A model generated the notes under the pieces. It was not told where the DNA came from. It searched no databases and worked only from the letters and a program-made list of their open reading frames with translations. The position numbers were made by a program, and so were the translations under genes. A DNA stretch of 64,000 nt from Cristatella mucedo (lineage: Eukaryota > Bryozoa > Phylactolaemata > Cristatellidae): contig WPIO01000025.1 of assembly GCA_009760855.2 (NCBI GenBank), forward strand, positions 605,001 through 669,000. The letters run 5' to 3'. Numbering within the stretch: position 1 is the stretch's first letter; each line of letters begins with the position of its first letter. Below are positions 11,786 through 26,559 of this stretch, one piece after another.

Positions 11786-13918
11786 GCGTGTTCTAGCATA
11801 GCTGATACCTGAGGCACATTTATTTTAAACTTCTTAATTCGAATACGCAAGATAGTCCAAATTCGGATAATGAATTAACGTTGAGTAGACTCTGCTGCAA
11901 ACAAAATGGATCTCTTGCAACAGGCCATCTCTTTGTATATCTGACCATGTATTCGCCAATGTATTAGTCGTTGAAGATATTTCTTTTAAATGTATCTGGA
12001 CCCTCATCCGTGAAGGCAAATAGTTTAATGCTAAATACTGCAGACAAAGTTGGTTATTTGCTAAATGTACAGTGAACAAAACACCTGAGCGATAGCAAGT
12101 CATTGGGCTATTCTGACGCCCGATTCTGAACTATCAGGTTGACAGATGAGTATGGATTAGGAACTACGAGCTTGGTTGCTGAATTGAGGGCTGAAATACG
12201 CTCATGAAAGAATAGAGATAAATCAAGGCTTGCGAGCAAGGCGATACATGATTATGAACTACGATTGTGAATATTAAGTATGAACGAAATATATTTTGTT
12301 TATGAAAGAGATTATAGAATGACTTTTGACCTGGCCATTGTTTAGACTTGGGTCTGACCACGGTCGCTCTCTTGGAGTAATGATGTGTCGGTCCGTGAGT
12401 CCTAGCTCTGAGTGCGATCTGTAAGCGATTCTGATGGAAGTCACCTGCCGTGTTAGCTGCAATTTATAAACTATTAACTTTGCTTTTCCTAATACACACG
12501 GCGCTTTTTAAGCGCTTCTTGCAAAAGTACTAACAGCTGTGTCCTTTTCATTTCCATATGGCAAGCTTCAGGTCTTTCAAATTTGGCATAAGTTGTGCTT
12601 CACCTTAAGCTAGTGTGAACCGTTAGGTCATGACACCGTGTTTCGGTTGAAGAGTTGCCCTAGTACAATATCTCTCTTAAACGTAGTGTCGACACTCTTC
12701 ATCTCGCCCGCTTGGAATAGCCTAGTTTGTTTTACAGCTAAAGTTACAGCTGCAAGCCAGGAGCCATGTCGGTGAATCGACAATGTTTTGACTCGTCTAT
12801 ATTCGGACAACCTTCTTAGGCTATAAGTATGACTATCTGGTAGCTTCAGAAGCTGACTGATAGCAGCGACAAGACTGGGTGCAAGTAGACTACAGTACCT
12901 ATTGGGCCGAATCAGTATCTGATATTCAGCAGGTTGGAGCTTCATATTATTAGCCTTCTGAAGCAAAAATACAAAATAAAAGCTACCTTATCCCTCAACT
13001 CACCTTCAAGCCCATTTAATTTACTTTAGTGCATCACAAGAAAGACCCGTGTGTGTTAGATTCAAAACACAACAAATATTTGGAGACGTACAGTTGCCAA
13101 TCTATTCATGGCATGTGCATTCTCTGCAAGAACGAAACGCGTTAACCGTTCATAGTGATAAGTACTGATAACCTAGTTTTGTACGTCTACTAATCAGGTG
13201 TCTGGAGTCATTGCATTATTATTTCTCTACTTCTGATCAGCTCTAATCAGCTCTTGAAGAACCGTCTAGAGAGACATAAAAACGTGGGAATTGCACACTT
13301 CATCTGATTTACTAAATAGATGCTGTTTAAAAATTCTAAGTTATGCAGATTTAAATGTAGCTGGTTCTCTGCTTGTAACGTCTGCCTCTGGCTAATGCTA
13401 GAGAGACCGCTATATGGAAGCACTGGTGGGTAATACAATCTTTCATATGTGATACCATTTCAAGATTAAAAAGTACTAACTGGTCTGGTTATGATATAAA
13501 CATGATCTCGCTCGTTCGAACCGCTTAAGCAAGATCGTGAGCATTACCACAACTAGTTATATCAGATAGGTTAATACACGGTGCAAGCTCAATCCAACAC
13601 AATGATCATTAATGTTGCTGTGAAGTCCTATAAAAAGACTGACATCATAAGCAAACTGAAAGTACAGTAAATTGCTAAAGCTGGTCTTAGATAGCTTTCT
13701 TTCTAAATTTTCGTGGATTGCTCAACGTCTCAGATGTCCTACTATGTCTTATGTCCTATGTCCTACATGTCCTCGGTTGTCACATTTTCGGCCGATGAGA
13801 TTGATCATGTGCATTTTAAGTAGTGCCCAAGTTGCAAATCACGTTTACACTTTCCAGCATTCACTTTCTACAACATGGTATAAAAAATATTCAACGATAA
13901 TTGCTAATGCCTACAATT
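11786..13918. other. Intergenic, downstream of gene C
   Basis: No repeat or gene recognised. It must hold the 3' UTR and polyadenylation site of gene C near its upper end. Confidence 0.5.
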
Positions 13919-14319
13919 CTACACCAGTATTCGCATCACGGTCGTTCTAAGGGCGTAGTAGTATCCTTTGAACGTAAGCCAGCAATCTCCAGTTGCGAAC
14001 TGACTGGTGTTTCCTTTGAGATAGAGGCCGTTTAAATTGCTCTTATGGCACGAAGCGTACCACCAGGCGCCCTTGAAGGCGGTCGCACAGTGACTCGTGG
14101 TGAAATCTTCATCCATCGTAGAGAAGGGATATCCAGTGTGATGGGAAAAACTGTCGCCAGCCGTGCCTTCGTACCCACTGACATTTAGAGCGTAGCGAGA
14201 ACTCTCTGAACCGATGCTGAAGTGAGAGTAGTTTGCATACGCCGATACGCCATCAAAGGCGTCCATGTAGATGCTTAATGCCACACCGTTGGATGACAGG
14301 CGACGAATACTCTCTAGGC
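13919..14319 (-). CDS. Gene C fibrinogen-related domain, C-terminal exon with stop
   Basis: A 401-bp terminal exon. The acceptor is cttgtag and the split Gly codon continues LESIRRL..., the usual FReD sequence after FWLG. It carries LSIYMDAFDG, GTAGDSFSHH, the calcium-site acidic residues in MDEDF, the Cys pair in HCA and SCH, WWY and the NLNGLYL signature, and finishes YYYALRTTVMRI before the stop. Together with the previous exon it gives a FReD of about 204 residues, slightly below the usual 210-220. All residues that define the C-terminal subdomain are intact, so this copy looks functional. The exon is the same length as in A and B. No AATAAA was seen within 60 bp of the stop. Confidence 0.9.
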
Positions 14320-14399
14320 CTACAAGAAAAGTTCTACCTCCATTAGAAATAATCTAGTCGATGCATGTATAAGTGTGGGCTATCTCAGAGTTTTCTTAC

Positions 14400-14612
14400 C
14401 GAGCCAGAATTCTCCTGCAAAGTCACCAAACCCATCGCGATATGATTGCCAATTCCTGAAGAAGTTCTGGCTGCCGTCTTTCCTTCGTTGGATGGTGAGC
14501 CAGCTGTCACTCCCGCTGAATTCGCACAGCACTGGAAACGCACCATTACCGTCCGGGTCCACAAACAGTACTCCAGAATCTTTGAATCCCAGCATATTGG
14601 CAGACTGACACC
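14400..14612 (-). CDS. Gene C fibrinogen-related domain, N-terminal exon
   Basis: A 213-bp exon in phase 1 at both ends, encoding the first third of a fibrinogen C-terminal-like (FReD) domain. It opens with GC at the disulfide position, then SGVLFVDPDGNG, the second cysteine in LCEF, and the family signature SWLTIQRRKDGSQNF, W-SY--GFGD and GEFWLG. The acceptor is ...gttgtaag at the 5' end and the donor is CTCG/gtaagaa. Exon length and both phases match the copies in genes A and B. FReDs of ficolins, tachylectins and molluscan FREPs are secreted and bind acetylated or microbial glycans; ligand binding here is inferred from the family. No frameshift or stop is present. Confidence 0.9.
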
Positions 14613-15262
14613 CTTACAACGAACAGAGTTGCCCCGAGCTCAAACAATCAGCAACGAACGTGGGAAAAGTTTCAACAAAGACTTGGTTGGCTGCTTTCTT
14701 CATCAGAACTAGTTTGCCATGCAACTTAAATCGGCAAGACAGTGTACTTTTCGCCGAATTCATAAGACAAAATGAGCACTTCATTAGCACTTTCCAATGT
14801 AAGCGGGAGAGATTTACATAAAACTGCACTGAATCGAGCATAAGACCGCATAATATTCCTTGCTCTTGCAAAGCAATCAGTGAGCAAGTTCATAATGTTT
14901 ATGGCACGGTTTTTCAAAAGAATTAATCTCAGTATAATTTGAAGCACTAGCATGCTCATGCCCCGAATAGAATCTCCAGGTGCATTTAGTTTTTATTTGC
15001 CCAGAGCACTTCTGACTAAATATGCTTTTCTTCCGAGCACCTTTGTGACCTGATTTTGTGACGTCACAGTGCATCGACTGAGTATCTTGGGTACGTATGG
15101 CATGTACGCATGCTAAATCTTTGAAATTGTAACGCAAAAAAGTCGGCGGAGGAGGCACAACGTGCCGCTTAGTAAGAGTGCCGAATGCAATTCGATGAGC
15201 ATTCAGTGCACGAACTAAGCGGGCTGCCATAAAAACAGTGCTTCTGGCGCCAGCTTGCTTAC

Positions 15263-15391
15263 CGCTACGAAGGAGTCATGAGCCCGCGGCGTGATTTGGA
15301 ACGAGATATACACAAAATAGGGGTTTTCACTGAACTTAATTCGCAAGCGCACAATGTCGCTCGTGCCTAGTTTACTTGTATCCTCATACTT
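15263..15391 (-). other. Candidate internal exon of gene C, or a repeat-derived ORF
   Basis: In the long gene C intron the minus strand holds an open stretch of 43 codons bounded by tttctag and GCG/gtaagc, both good splice sites, in phase 0 at each end. It reads like real protein (for example FSENPYFVYISFQITPRAHD). It would fit behind exon 1 (phase 0), but its phase 0 end does not fit the phase 1 start of the FReD exon without one more exon. The same frame stays open for 15 more codons past the donor. No matching segment was found in genes A or B. It may instead be coding remains of a mobile element. Confidence 0.2.
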
Positions 15392-15796
15392 CTAGAAAGC
15401 TCTCACCGAAACGAGCACTCTTACGGGGGAATAGCCTTTCCATACTAAGGTCACTGGTGTCGAAACTTGGCCGAGAACCAAATAGATTGAATGCCAGAAC
15501 AACATAAACCTAAAGCCTGATTGTAGAACTAGGTTTCCGGTTCCATCTTTGCAAAGGCATGAACAACCCGAACCCTAAATCCTGAATAGAGTACTAGCGA
15601 ACCACTTCCAACTTTTAGCTAAGCAGGTAAACTGGAGCGGTTTTACCTACGAAGACAATCCCTCCCTCCATTGCACCGGACTCTAACTCCACAGCCCCAA
15701 AGTCCTACCCCGTGACCACGCGACCACACATTCAAACACTCAAACACCTAATGCGCACCGCTGGCGCTTGCGACCGTATTCGGCGGCGTCCATCGA

Positions 15797-15886
15797 ACTC
15801 TTTGCAGCAAATGTAAAGCACCTAGAAAGAGATTGAGTTCACTGAGAGCGCTTTATAAAGTGCATTATTATTATTATCATTATTCT
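15797..15886 (+). mobile_element. Short LINE 3' end
   Basis: A 90-bp fragment from ttgcagcaaatgtaaagc to the ATT tail, lying in the gene C intron. It keeps the terminal inverted-repeat region almost intact. Confidence 0.78.
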
Positions 15887-17505
15887 CCTGGCGCTGGCTC
15901 ATTCCGTCTCATCGATCGATGGCGGGCGTGAACAGCCGGCCCGCCGCCCTCTTTCAAAGAGAAGCGAGTCACTCAGCTGTGGGACAAACTGGCGGTGACG
16001 ACGATTATGACGAAGACGAAGACCTTGAGCAAACATCGTCCTCCTAAGGAGCTAGCCGCGACTATGAGGCAAGAGGTAAGTGACGCGAGACCCGGCCTTG
16101 TGGACCAGTAAGGCAAGGAATCACTACCGGACTCACTCGACCGCAGGATGAGCAACCCTGTCCAGCTTGAATTCAGAAAGGGGTCCCGAAGCGTCTCCTT
16201 GGACTAATTTGTGGTCGAGGTTGGCATGCCGAAGTACAACATCAGGCTTTCGAGTAACCCGGCTCGCGTTACCCCATTCCAGTCTCACCATACCGCTGCT
16301 CCCACGAGAGATGCTTTTCTGCCGAGCAGTTCCTGTGTGCTCTAAAATTGAGCCAGGCTGGCGCCGTGCACCGAAATTACTAGCTTTTACTGAACAGCAA
16401 CAGCTAGGATTCAGAAATATTCTAGTCTATTGCTACTAAGTGTCGAAGCCCATCTAAGAAATGGCTAAGTAGCTGTACTTAGGTCATCGGACTGACGATC
16501 CCATGGCCGGTACAGCTCCGCTGTAGGGTGGTCAGTGGCTTTGGAATAGGCAGCTCGATAGTAAGGCCGTATGCGTGAGACTTGACGAACGCTTTATTGA
16601 ATCTGAGCGTCTAGATGTCCGTAGCTTTGCTTCGGCACGCCAGCTCCACTAGTGATCGGCATGCAAGCGAGCGTCTGCAACAAGTAGCATCGCTTCATAA
16701 GGTGTGTCTCTTAAAAGAGCTTTAGTTCCAGAGCCGCTCCACTTACGTTCAATTTCAGAAGCGTTTTATAATTTCTGGAACCTTAGCAGTCATATTCTGC
16801 TAGTCTTACTACTTGTGACTACATGGCTGAGCGTGTTACCAGACGCAGACGTTTAGATCATGCCAGGATTAAGCAAGCAGGGAATTAAGAACTAAGAAAT
16901 AAGAATTAAGCAAGCAAGGAGGGAACTCAGAGCCTGAAAGCTGAAGCAGTGGCCAATTCTGCCAAAACTCGAAACTGTATTAAGGAGTTAGTTGCTGAAA
17001 TTATACGAATAACGCAGCTGTGCTAACGTAAAATTGAATGAATATTTTAAGCAGCTGATCTGAAGCTGGTAATGCTTCTAAATATATTTGCGACTTTCCT
17101 AGTGATTTTCATGCTCTTTAATTCACACTACAGTTGTTCGCTTTTACTTTGTGACTGATAATGATCTACATTTCAGGCGTATGTGACGAACTAATAGTGC
17201 TTGCTGCGTGCAATGTTCCGCATTCCTGGGCAAAGGCCGTTTGAGAATGCTTCTGGTCCATCTCAATGGCATCTGCGTATTGAAACCTCATATTATTGCT
17301 GTTTTCTTACTCGGAAAAGCTCCTTCTTTACTTTTTGCCATGTCAGCGTGGCCTAGTATCCGGCTTTGGAACCGATAATACACGCACAAGCCACAGTGAT
17401 GTGGTGGTTACGACCACGCTAAGGTTGTTTATATGGAATGTAGTCAAAGTAAGTAGATTCATAATAACAATAATATTACGGTCATAGCCCCTTTTAAAGA
17501 CTAAA

Positions 17506-17548
17506 TCTCTCTCTCTCTCTCCCCCTCTCTCTCTCTCTCTCTCTCCCT
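17506..17548. repeat. Short CT microsatellite
   Basis: (CT)n with one CCCC interruption, in the gene C intron. Confidence 0.93.
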
Positions 17549-20500
17549 AAGCACTCTAAACATGCTTTAGGGTAAGCACCTCGCTTTGGCTTGTGATAAA
17601 AAGCACTTTGTTATCACAAATAGATGCATACAAGATAATGTTTACGGATCTAGAAAATGCTGTTATGAACTGGTGCGTTTTTAGCCTCTCCATTAAGAGG
17701 TCAAAATATAACTTCCTTTTTTCAGATTAGCAGTTACTTAGACGTTCATTCAGTTGAAAAATTGGCAGTTGGACGTATGTGCAGCAAAGAGATCTATCTG
17801 ACGATCTCCAACAATTCCCAAAGTGAGTCTAACTGAATGTAAGGCAGATAATGCTGGATTTTCAAGATGGCGCCTGATATGACTGGGATAAGTCACATTC
17901 AACATTGGTTATGCAATCGTGCACAGAGGCTATTGTGTTTTTCCTGCTAATAGTCTTCGTTCTAGATATAAGATCGTTTTAGAGATCTTTTGAGACAGGG
18001 GTAGAGCTAAAGGCGTTTGACTGTCTCCAGCAATGTTTAGTGCTGATGATGTGATCGTCAGAGAAGCCAAGGGTTCAGAAGACACGCTCAAGCCCAGCTC
18101 GATGCTGAGAAGGCTGCAATGGTGCCGGTAAAGATTAAGTGACGACAGACAGAGCGTCATTCTAGAGAAACTCATCTAAAAATCCATAGTAAAATTTGCA
18201 TTAAAACCTAAAGATGCAGCGAAGCAATAATTAAAAAACTTATCTTTGAGGCAGATTAGGTTTTTTATAATAATGACCGCTAACGGCATTGATTTAAGAA
18301 CGCGGTTGTGTAGCGTACATGTACACAGTCAATGTAAATTATGACAGAGCTGTATATTCCTAGCGGCTCCTGAATTGAAAAGGAAGAAGGAATAACCATG
18401 AACTAGCATTGTTACTATCTTTAGTTAGCCGAGAATTAAATGGCAGCTGTGAGCGGAAATAGTGGTTTCTTACTAATTTTTTGCGTTTTCAATTAATACG
18501 CTGAAGGCTCTATCTGGTGCCCTGAGATGTGGCACTAAATGAGTGAACAGTGTGCATGCTAAATCAGCCTAATTTGAAAAGGTACGAGACTGTTGATAAT
18601 GCATGAATCGTAAGCATTAGGAACTAGATAACTTATGGAATATAGTTTATTCGTATCGTATAATAATTTATTATTTGGACTTCAGCTGGATTTGAGCTGT
18701 ACTTCTTGGCTTGGCCATCGCAGACTTAGCCTCTAGTTTTCAAACAGACTGCTCTAACTAGACGACAAGGAATTATATTGGTGGCATATTTGACCTATCT
18801 AGGTTTCTGCCACGATCTGCCACTGTCCTCGGTAGTCCAATATCACATTGCGTCGGAGTGACTGCCATTAATCTCTAGCGATGCTCAGAAATTGTAGCTT
18901 CCTTATTATTACTCATGTGTCTGCAAGGACTAACACCAGCTTGGTGCGCTGTGTTCTTGGTAAAGGAGTTTAGTTAAGGAGTCACTAAAGCCCGTACGTA
19001 CCACTCAACAACTGTAAGTTAGAACATTGTCATAATTTAGCTACAAGTCTGAACCGGTGAGAAATAACGGAAAACTCTTACTTCGCTTTATAAAGCTGAG
19101 GGACTGGTCTAGCCTGTGAGCCGCCACCATCAAATTTCCGGCTTAGATTTAATAGGTGACTGAAGAAAATCTGCTTATTTTGATAAAGAGAAACTTTTTT
19201 TAAATAATTTTTAATAATTTTCTAAGAAAGCGAACATAAACTCAATTTGAGGGGATAAGTTTGCCAGTGCCAGTGCCGCATAGCACAATAAAAAGGGGTT
19301 AATGTTCGGAAAGTTCAGCTGGGTTGCTACAAGTCTTAAAACTTGAATTAGCTATACTGCAAGTTTCCCCCATGAACAGTCACGGGAGGATTCTACGATT
19401 AGCTCGTGCACAGCCCACTAAAGGCAGGCGCAGCGAGCCATGATTAATTTCATTGATGAGATAGACTGTTGCAGCCGCACATGCAAGTTAGCCAACCGTC
19501 TTCCCTTTTTGCTATTTCTCCTTATTGCTGTGCTGCCGTAGTAGTCTATTGATTTCGCAAACAACTTAACGCAAAATAGACGCCAGTGACTGTGGCAGAG
19601 GCTAACATACTAGCTTAGCTTATTAGAGAGACTGATGGGTATTGTAGACCACTATAGTGCTATCTGCTTCTGTGGGTCAAACAAGGGGTGTTCATGCCGC
19701 TTCTAAAACTCATCATTTGTTCAGCGAGATAGTATTTCATTATGTGGTGATGTAATTTTACCAGGCATGACTACTCACGTGCCCCGACTGGTTCCACAGT
19801 TGATCATTGTTGAGGGCTCGATAGGGATGACAATTTTTGCTTCTCCCGTCTAAGCTGCTCCTGCATCACTTTGAATCAATATTCTAGTTCAAATTTCTAG
19901 AAAATCTTGAGAAAGACAGACTGCAGAGTCGACACAAAAGTATTCATCAATTATTTGAGAAACCCATGAATTTCACCTTTGGAATTTCCTTACGCATACA
20001 CTTGCTCACCATATTGAAATGCACATGCCAGAAATTAGTTTATTCTTTTCTCCGAAATATTTAGCTTAGCACTACTAAAGTTGCTTTAACGGCACTAGCT
20101 ATATTTACTCACATCGTATGCCCTAGTACAAATGTTATAAAAAGCAGGCAAAATGGCAAGTAACTTATGTATACTAGTCTGTAACAAATTACCGTTTATT
20201 ACTTTCGCCCTAAAAGTGAACAAAGCTAAAAGGATTGAAGGGATTATTTAAAAGTAAATGCATATTTTTTAGAAGGGCTAAAAATTTGTGGCTACATCGA
20301 TATAAATGAATTCATCGTAATTTTAATCAGAATTACAGTAAGCATACATTATTTTCTAGCAAACTAGCTATTTCCTTCTTTCCAGATGGGGATATAGTAT
20401 CACAGTGTTTTGAGCTAAACAAAACCATATGGTATATTTCAAAAAGCTACTGATTCTAATAACTTCTAAACAGCTCACTGCCTGTGGACTTGCTTCACTG

Positions 20501-20694
20501 AGTTACACTAGTTCCGTTGCTGAATACAATGGTCCGCCATCTTGCAGCGTGAAGCAAGTGCCCAATCTTGAGGCGTGACGAACGTTGTCGCTTTCATTAG
20601 TACATATTGTGAGTAGCAACTGAGAGTTCGCTAGATCGAAGTAAAAGTAAGCTGCTTAAATGGCAGACTTAGCTCGTGGAATGCAGGCACTTTA

Positions 20695-20795
20695 ATGGCT
20701 TCCTTCGAAGCAAATGAAAAGTGCCTAAAAAGAGACTAAGGTTTCTGACAGTTCTATATCAAATGCATCATTATTCTTAGTGTTTTTTTATTAAA
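20695..20795 (+). mobile_element. Short LINE 3' end, degraded
   Basis: gaagcaaatgaaaagtgcctaaaaagag and a ttctatatcaaatgc tail match the family end. It also lies in the gene C intron. Confidence 0.55.
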
Positions 20796-21392
20796 GTCTA
20801 GATGTTCAGCTTCAAGGTTCACTTTGCCATTCTGCTTTCTCAATGATTCATAGTGGTGACGCCCCACAGACTGCAGCCGCTTTGCTAGGACATCACTAGG
20901 CATATATGATTAGCGCTCATAAAATTATGAAGTAAATAAAACTGCTCTATCAGGTCGCTGCACATGCATGGCAAAGGAGTCAAGACAGAAAAATTAAGAT
21001 CCAGACTAGACTACGTAATTGCGACCACGTATGAGCTACTTAAACCAGGTTCTGTCACTCACTGCATAGATCTTTACAAATGCATCAGCTTCAAAATCAA
21101 GCTGCTGCTGCAGAGGCTACAATCCAATTTGATGTGCAGCACAATTTTGGGGTGTTTTTATCAGACATTGTTTAAGACGTACAAACTAATGCAAGCACCC
21201 ACCTCTGATAGCGGCTGTTCCGTATAGGCTCCACTTGGTCTACAAAGAACAGCTGCTAATATAAATTATATTAGCGAAAGCATTGCCGGGCGAATATTTC
21301 TAGCTCTATGTGGCAAAGAATTATTGTTCGGCAGGCATTCATTACGAGTTCAAGATTTCTAGCATCAGCTTCGGATCATCGTGTTCAAATAC

Positions 21393-21710
21393 CTTTCGAC
21401 CGCAGAAATATCCACTTCCGGTTCTGGATGTGTATACGTTGCATGGATTGGAGCTGCAGTAGCAGCTATTAACCGCCGAGTTCCAGAGTGCTGATTGAAA
21501 AGAGCTGAAATTGGCACAAACCAGGGAACATTCCACTAGCGACCGTAACGGCATTGTAGCGGAAAGATTCACAACGACGTCTGACCAACTATCAATCTCT
21601 GACGTTGTTAGCTCTCCACCCCAGGTGGTGAGCTGTCTTGCAAAGCCAATCGAGACTTCTGCGATCAGTGGAGCTACGAAGCAGGCCAGCATGGCACCCA
21701 TCAGGCTCAT
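21393..21710 (-). CDS. Gene C exon 1: signal peptide plus PAN/apple-like Cys-rich module
   Basis: First coding exon of a predicted secreted PAN-FReD protein, 106 codons. The start chosen is the ATG at 21710 (MSLMGAML...), which opens directly on a hydrophobic stretch (residues 3-17) typical of a signal peptide; an upstream in-frame TTG only adds a polar extension. A module follows with cysteines at residues 61, 65, 83, 85, 90 and 103 and the core SLVEC...C...ALW...C, the usual look of a PAN/apple fold. N-glycosylation sequons lie at N48 (NLS) and N67 (NFS). The exon ends CGRK followed by a GT donor (AAAG/gtattt) in phase 0. Gene A exon 1 aligns to it end to end (VEC...C, ALW-S, NPC, CG-K). 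The next recognised exon, 6.8 kb downstream, starts in phase 1, so a linker exon is unaccounted for. The PAN assignment rests on pattern only. Confidence 0.72.
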
Positions 21711-24469
<2,759 letters not shown>

Positions 24470-25094
24470 GCCACTGCTCGCATGAACATTACAAGCAGCA
24501 AATGGCTTGAAATTGAACGAGTTACGAGCGGCATTGACTACTCATCCACAAGTTTGATAAGACCTCAGAGTAAGAGAGAGTCAGAAGATCTGGCAGAGGT
24601 GTAGCTAGTATTTTTCTTAAAGTCAGTAGATTTTAGACAATGCTTAGTAACAGCAACGGGTCCATAGGCGTTCACACTAATGCTGCCAAATGGTATTAGG
24701 TTTTAATTGGACATGCACTCCACAAATGCAATGTCTTAGCGGCTATTGATGTAATTGTTGGCTAGTTGACAAACACTGACTCACTTGGGTGTTGGAGAGA
24801 GTTTCGGCAACCATCTTTGTGGAGCTTGGTCGACCTAACGTGAAACATGTTCAGCCCTTCCTTCTAAGTACTTCTCATACAGATACATGTGGCTGAAGTT
24901 TATTTATCTATGCAAAAGCTTTCAAATCGTATACTGACGATAAGGATGATGCTATTCATGAATGCCTCTCTGTTAAGAATGCTGCAGTTGAAACATGGCT
25001 TACAGTACTGACACAACTAAGTTCTTAGGCGAACATTTATCAAGAGCAACAAATATTGGTGCAGCACTGAATCGGAACGGTAAATAGTAAAAAA

Positions 25095-25495
25095 CTAGAC
25101 AAGTATGCTCACTATAGTCGTCTTGAGCGCGTAGTAATAGCCCTTGAAAGTGAGCCAGCAGTCGGCAGTCGCGAACTGGCCAGTGGCGCCTCGAAGATAG
25201 AGGCCATTTAAGTTACTTTGATGGCATGCTTTGTACCACCAAGCACCCTGGTAGAGAGTCGCACAGTGATACGTGGTGGAATCGGTGTCCATTGTATAGA
25301 AGGGACTGCCGTCATGGTAGGTCAGGCTGTCGCCAGCGGTGCCACTGTACCCAGTGACACTCAGCTTGTACCGCATGCTCTCAAGGCCTGTACTGAATGT
25401 CGAGTAGTTTGCATATGCCGACGAGCCGTCAGACGCGTCCATGTAGATGCTCAATGCAACGCCGCCTGCTGCAAGGCGACGAATGTTTTCCAGGC
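25095..25495 (-). pseudogene. Copy B fibrinogen-related domain, C-terminal exon with broken splice acceptor
   Basis: A 401-bp exon homologous to the terminal exons of A and C, with an open frame to a stop at 25095. It retains LSIYMDASDG, GTAGDSLTYHDG, the acidic MDTD site, the HCA/ACH cysteine pair, WWYKACHQSNLNGLYL and YYYALKTTI. The base pair before the exon that is AG in A and C is GG here (plus-strand CC at 25496-25497), so the normal acceptor cannot work. Two tandem AGs 27 and 30 bases into the exon (TTGCAGCAG) would restore splicing in frame but delete 9-10 residues around the LENIRRLAA strand. The open frame suggests recent decay or rescue splicing; the acceptor defect is seen directly. 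Confidence 0.82.
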
Positions 25496-25723
25496 CCGTA
25501 ATTCAACATGAATACGTACACTAGAGCTGCATAGTAATTAGTGCAGCAATAACGGGTTTTGACACGAGCTAGGTCGAACCTAATCATCAAAATACTGCAG
25601 AACTATACTCTCAGAAATGGCGCGATACAAGGTCGGCTTAAACAAGCATATCAATGATTTATTATCCACCCTTTGAGATCAAACTTCTGGGTAAGGGATT
25701 TGAGACTGTAGCGACGCTCTTAC

Positions 25724-25936
25724 CAAGCCAAAACTCTCCTGCAAAGTCACCAAATCCGTTTCGGTAGGACTGCCAATCCAAGAAGAAGCTTTGGCTGCCA
25801 TCTTGTCTCCTCTGTATGGTAATACAGCTGTCACTACCACTGAATTCGTATAACACCGGAATCGCACCGTTCCCGTCAGGGTCCAGAAAAATAATTCCAG
25901 ATTCTCGGATTCCTAAGACATTAGCTGCCCGACATC
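25724..25936 (-). pseudogene. Copy B fibrinogen-related domain, N-terminal exon
   Basis: A 213-bp exon with intact acceptor (tttccag) and donor (CTTG/gtaaga), aligned over its full length with the matching exon of gene A. The frame is open: GC at the start, LDPDGNGAIPV, TIQRRQDGSQSF, W-SY-NGFGD and GEFWLG are kept. Two family-defining residues differ: the cysteine seen in the VCEF/LCEF position of A and C is Tyr (VLYEF), and the Trp of DSWITIQRR is Cys (DSCITIQ). Loss of that Cys should break the N-terminal disulfide unless the new Cys eight residues on replaces it. No exon 1 was found upstream. Together with the broken acceptor of the next exon this points to a decaying copy. Confidence 0.82.
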
Positions 25937-26559
25937 CTGGAAACGAATAGTATAGCAAACCAGGTCTTTGACGAGCTTTTGAAGGTGCGGTGGCCAAAAC
26001 TTGTCAACCAATTTATTTTAACCTGAGGTAAAGTACAAGCTCCAATATTTGGCCTCATAAATTATTGTCACGTCATACACACTAGCGTCTAGATATGAAA
26101 TGGATCCTATTGTCTAATTCAACGCTCGCAGCGTCACTTGCAAATGCAATCATGGCTGCCCTTCAAACAAATGACGGCAATGTCAAGGCATACTTTGTTG
26201 ATGGCTTCTTCCCAATAGTTTTTAAATTGATGTCTCTCGACTTGCCGTAACTTAATTGATATAATCGCTCAGTGTACTTGAGCGAGTCCAAAATTGTGTA
26301 TCTACCCGCTTGAATTAAAGGCCTTTGACCTAGACGCTTGAAAGTAGCTGGTGACCCGAGGATCTGTGCAAAGGAAAACTCTTTTTTTTCTCGCCTCATG
26401 CTTTCCCTTTTGCCAATGCAAGCTGTAAACACCGACGTCCTTAGATAAATTGAGATTAAACTAACTTTATAGGTATTGGGAAACTATGTGTTACTCAAAC
26501 TTTTGAAAGCGTAACCATTAACAAGTTTGGCCCTTGCATATCTTCCACAGTATAGGTAT

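Larger units (their letters stand above)
15887..21392. other. Gene C long intron, mostly unrecognised
   Basis: Contains a short CT repeat and a LINE tail (listed). 15880-16340 is GC-rich with no domain in any frame. The missing linker exon joining exon 1 (phase 0) to the FReD exons (phase 1) should lie between 14613 and 21392. Confidence 0.5.

Noticed and set aside
25218-25511. Plus-strand frame of 97 codons over copy B
   Set aside because: Antisense shadow of the FReD exon; similar shadows occur at 14446-14712, 21511-21771 and 48259-48441.
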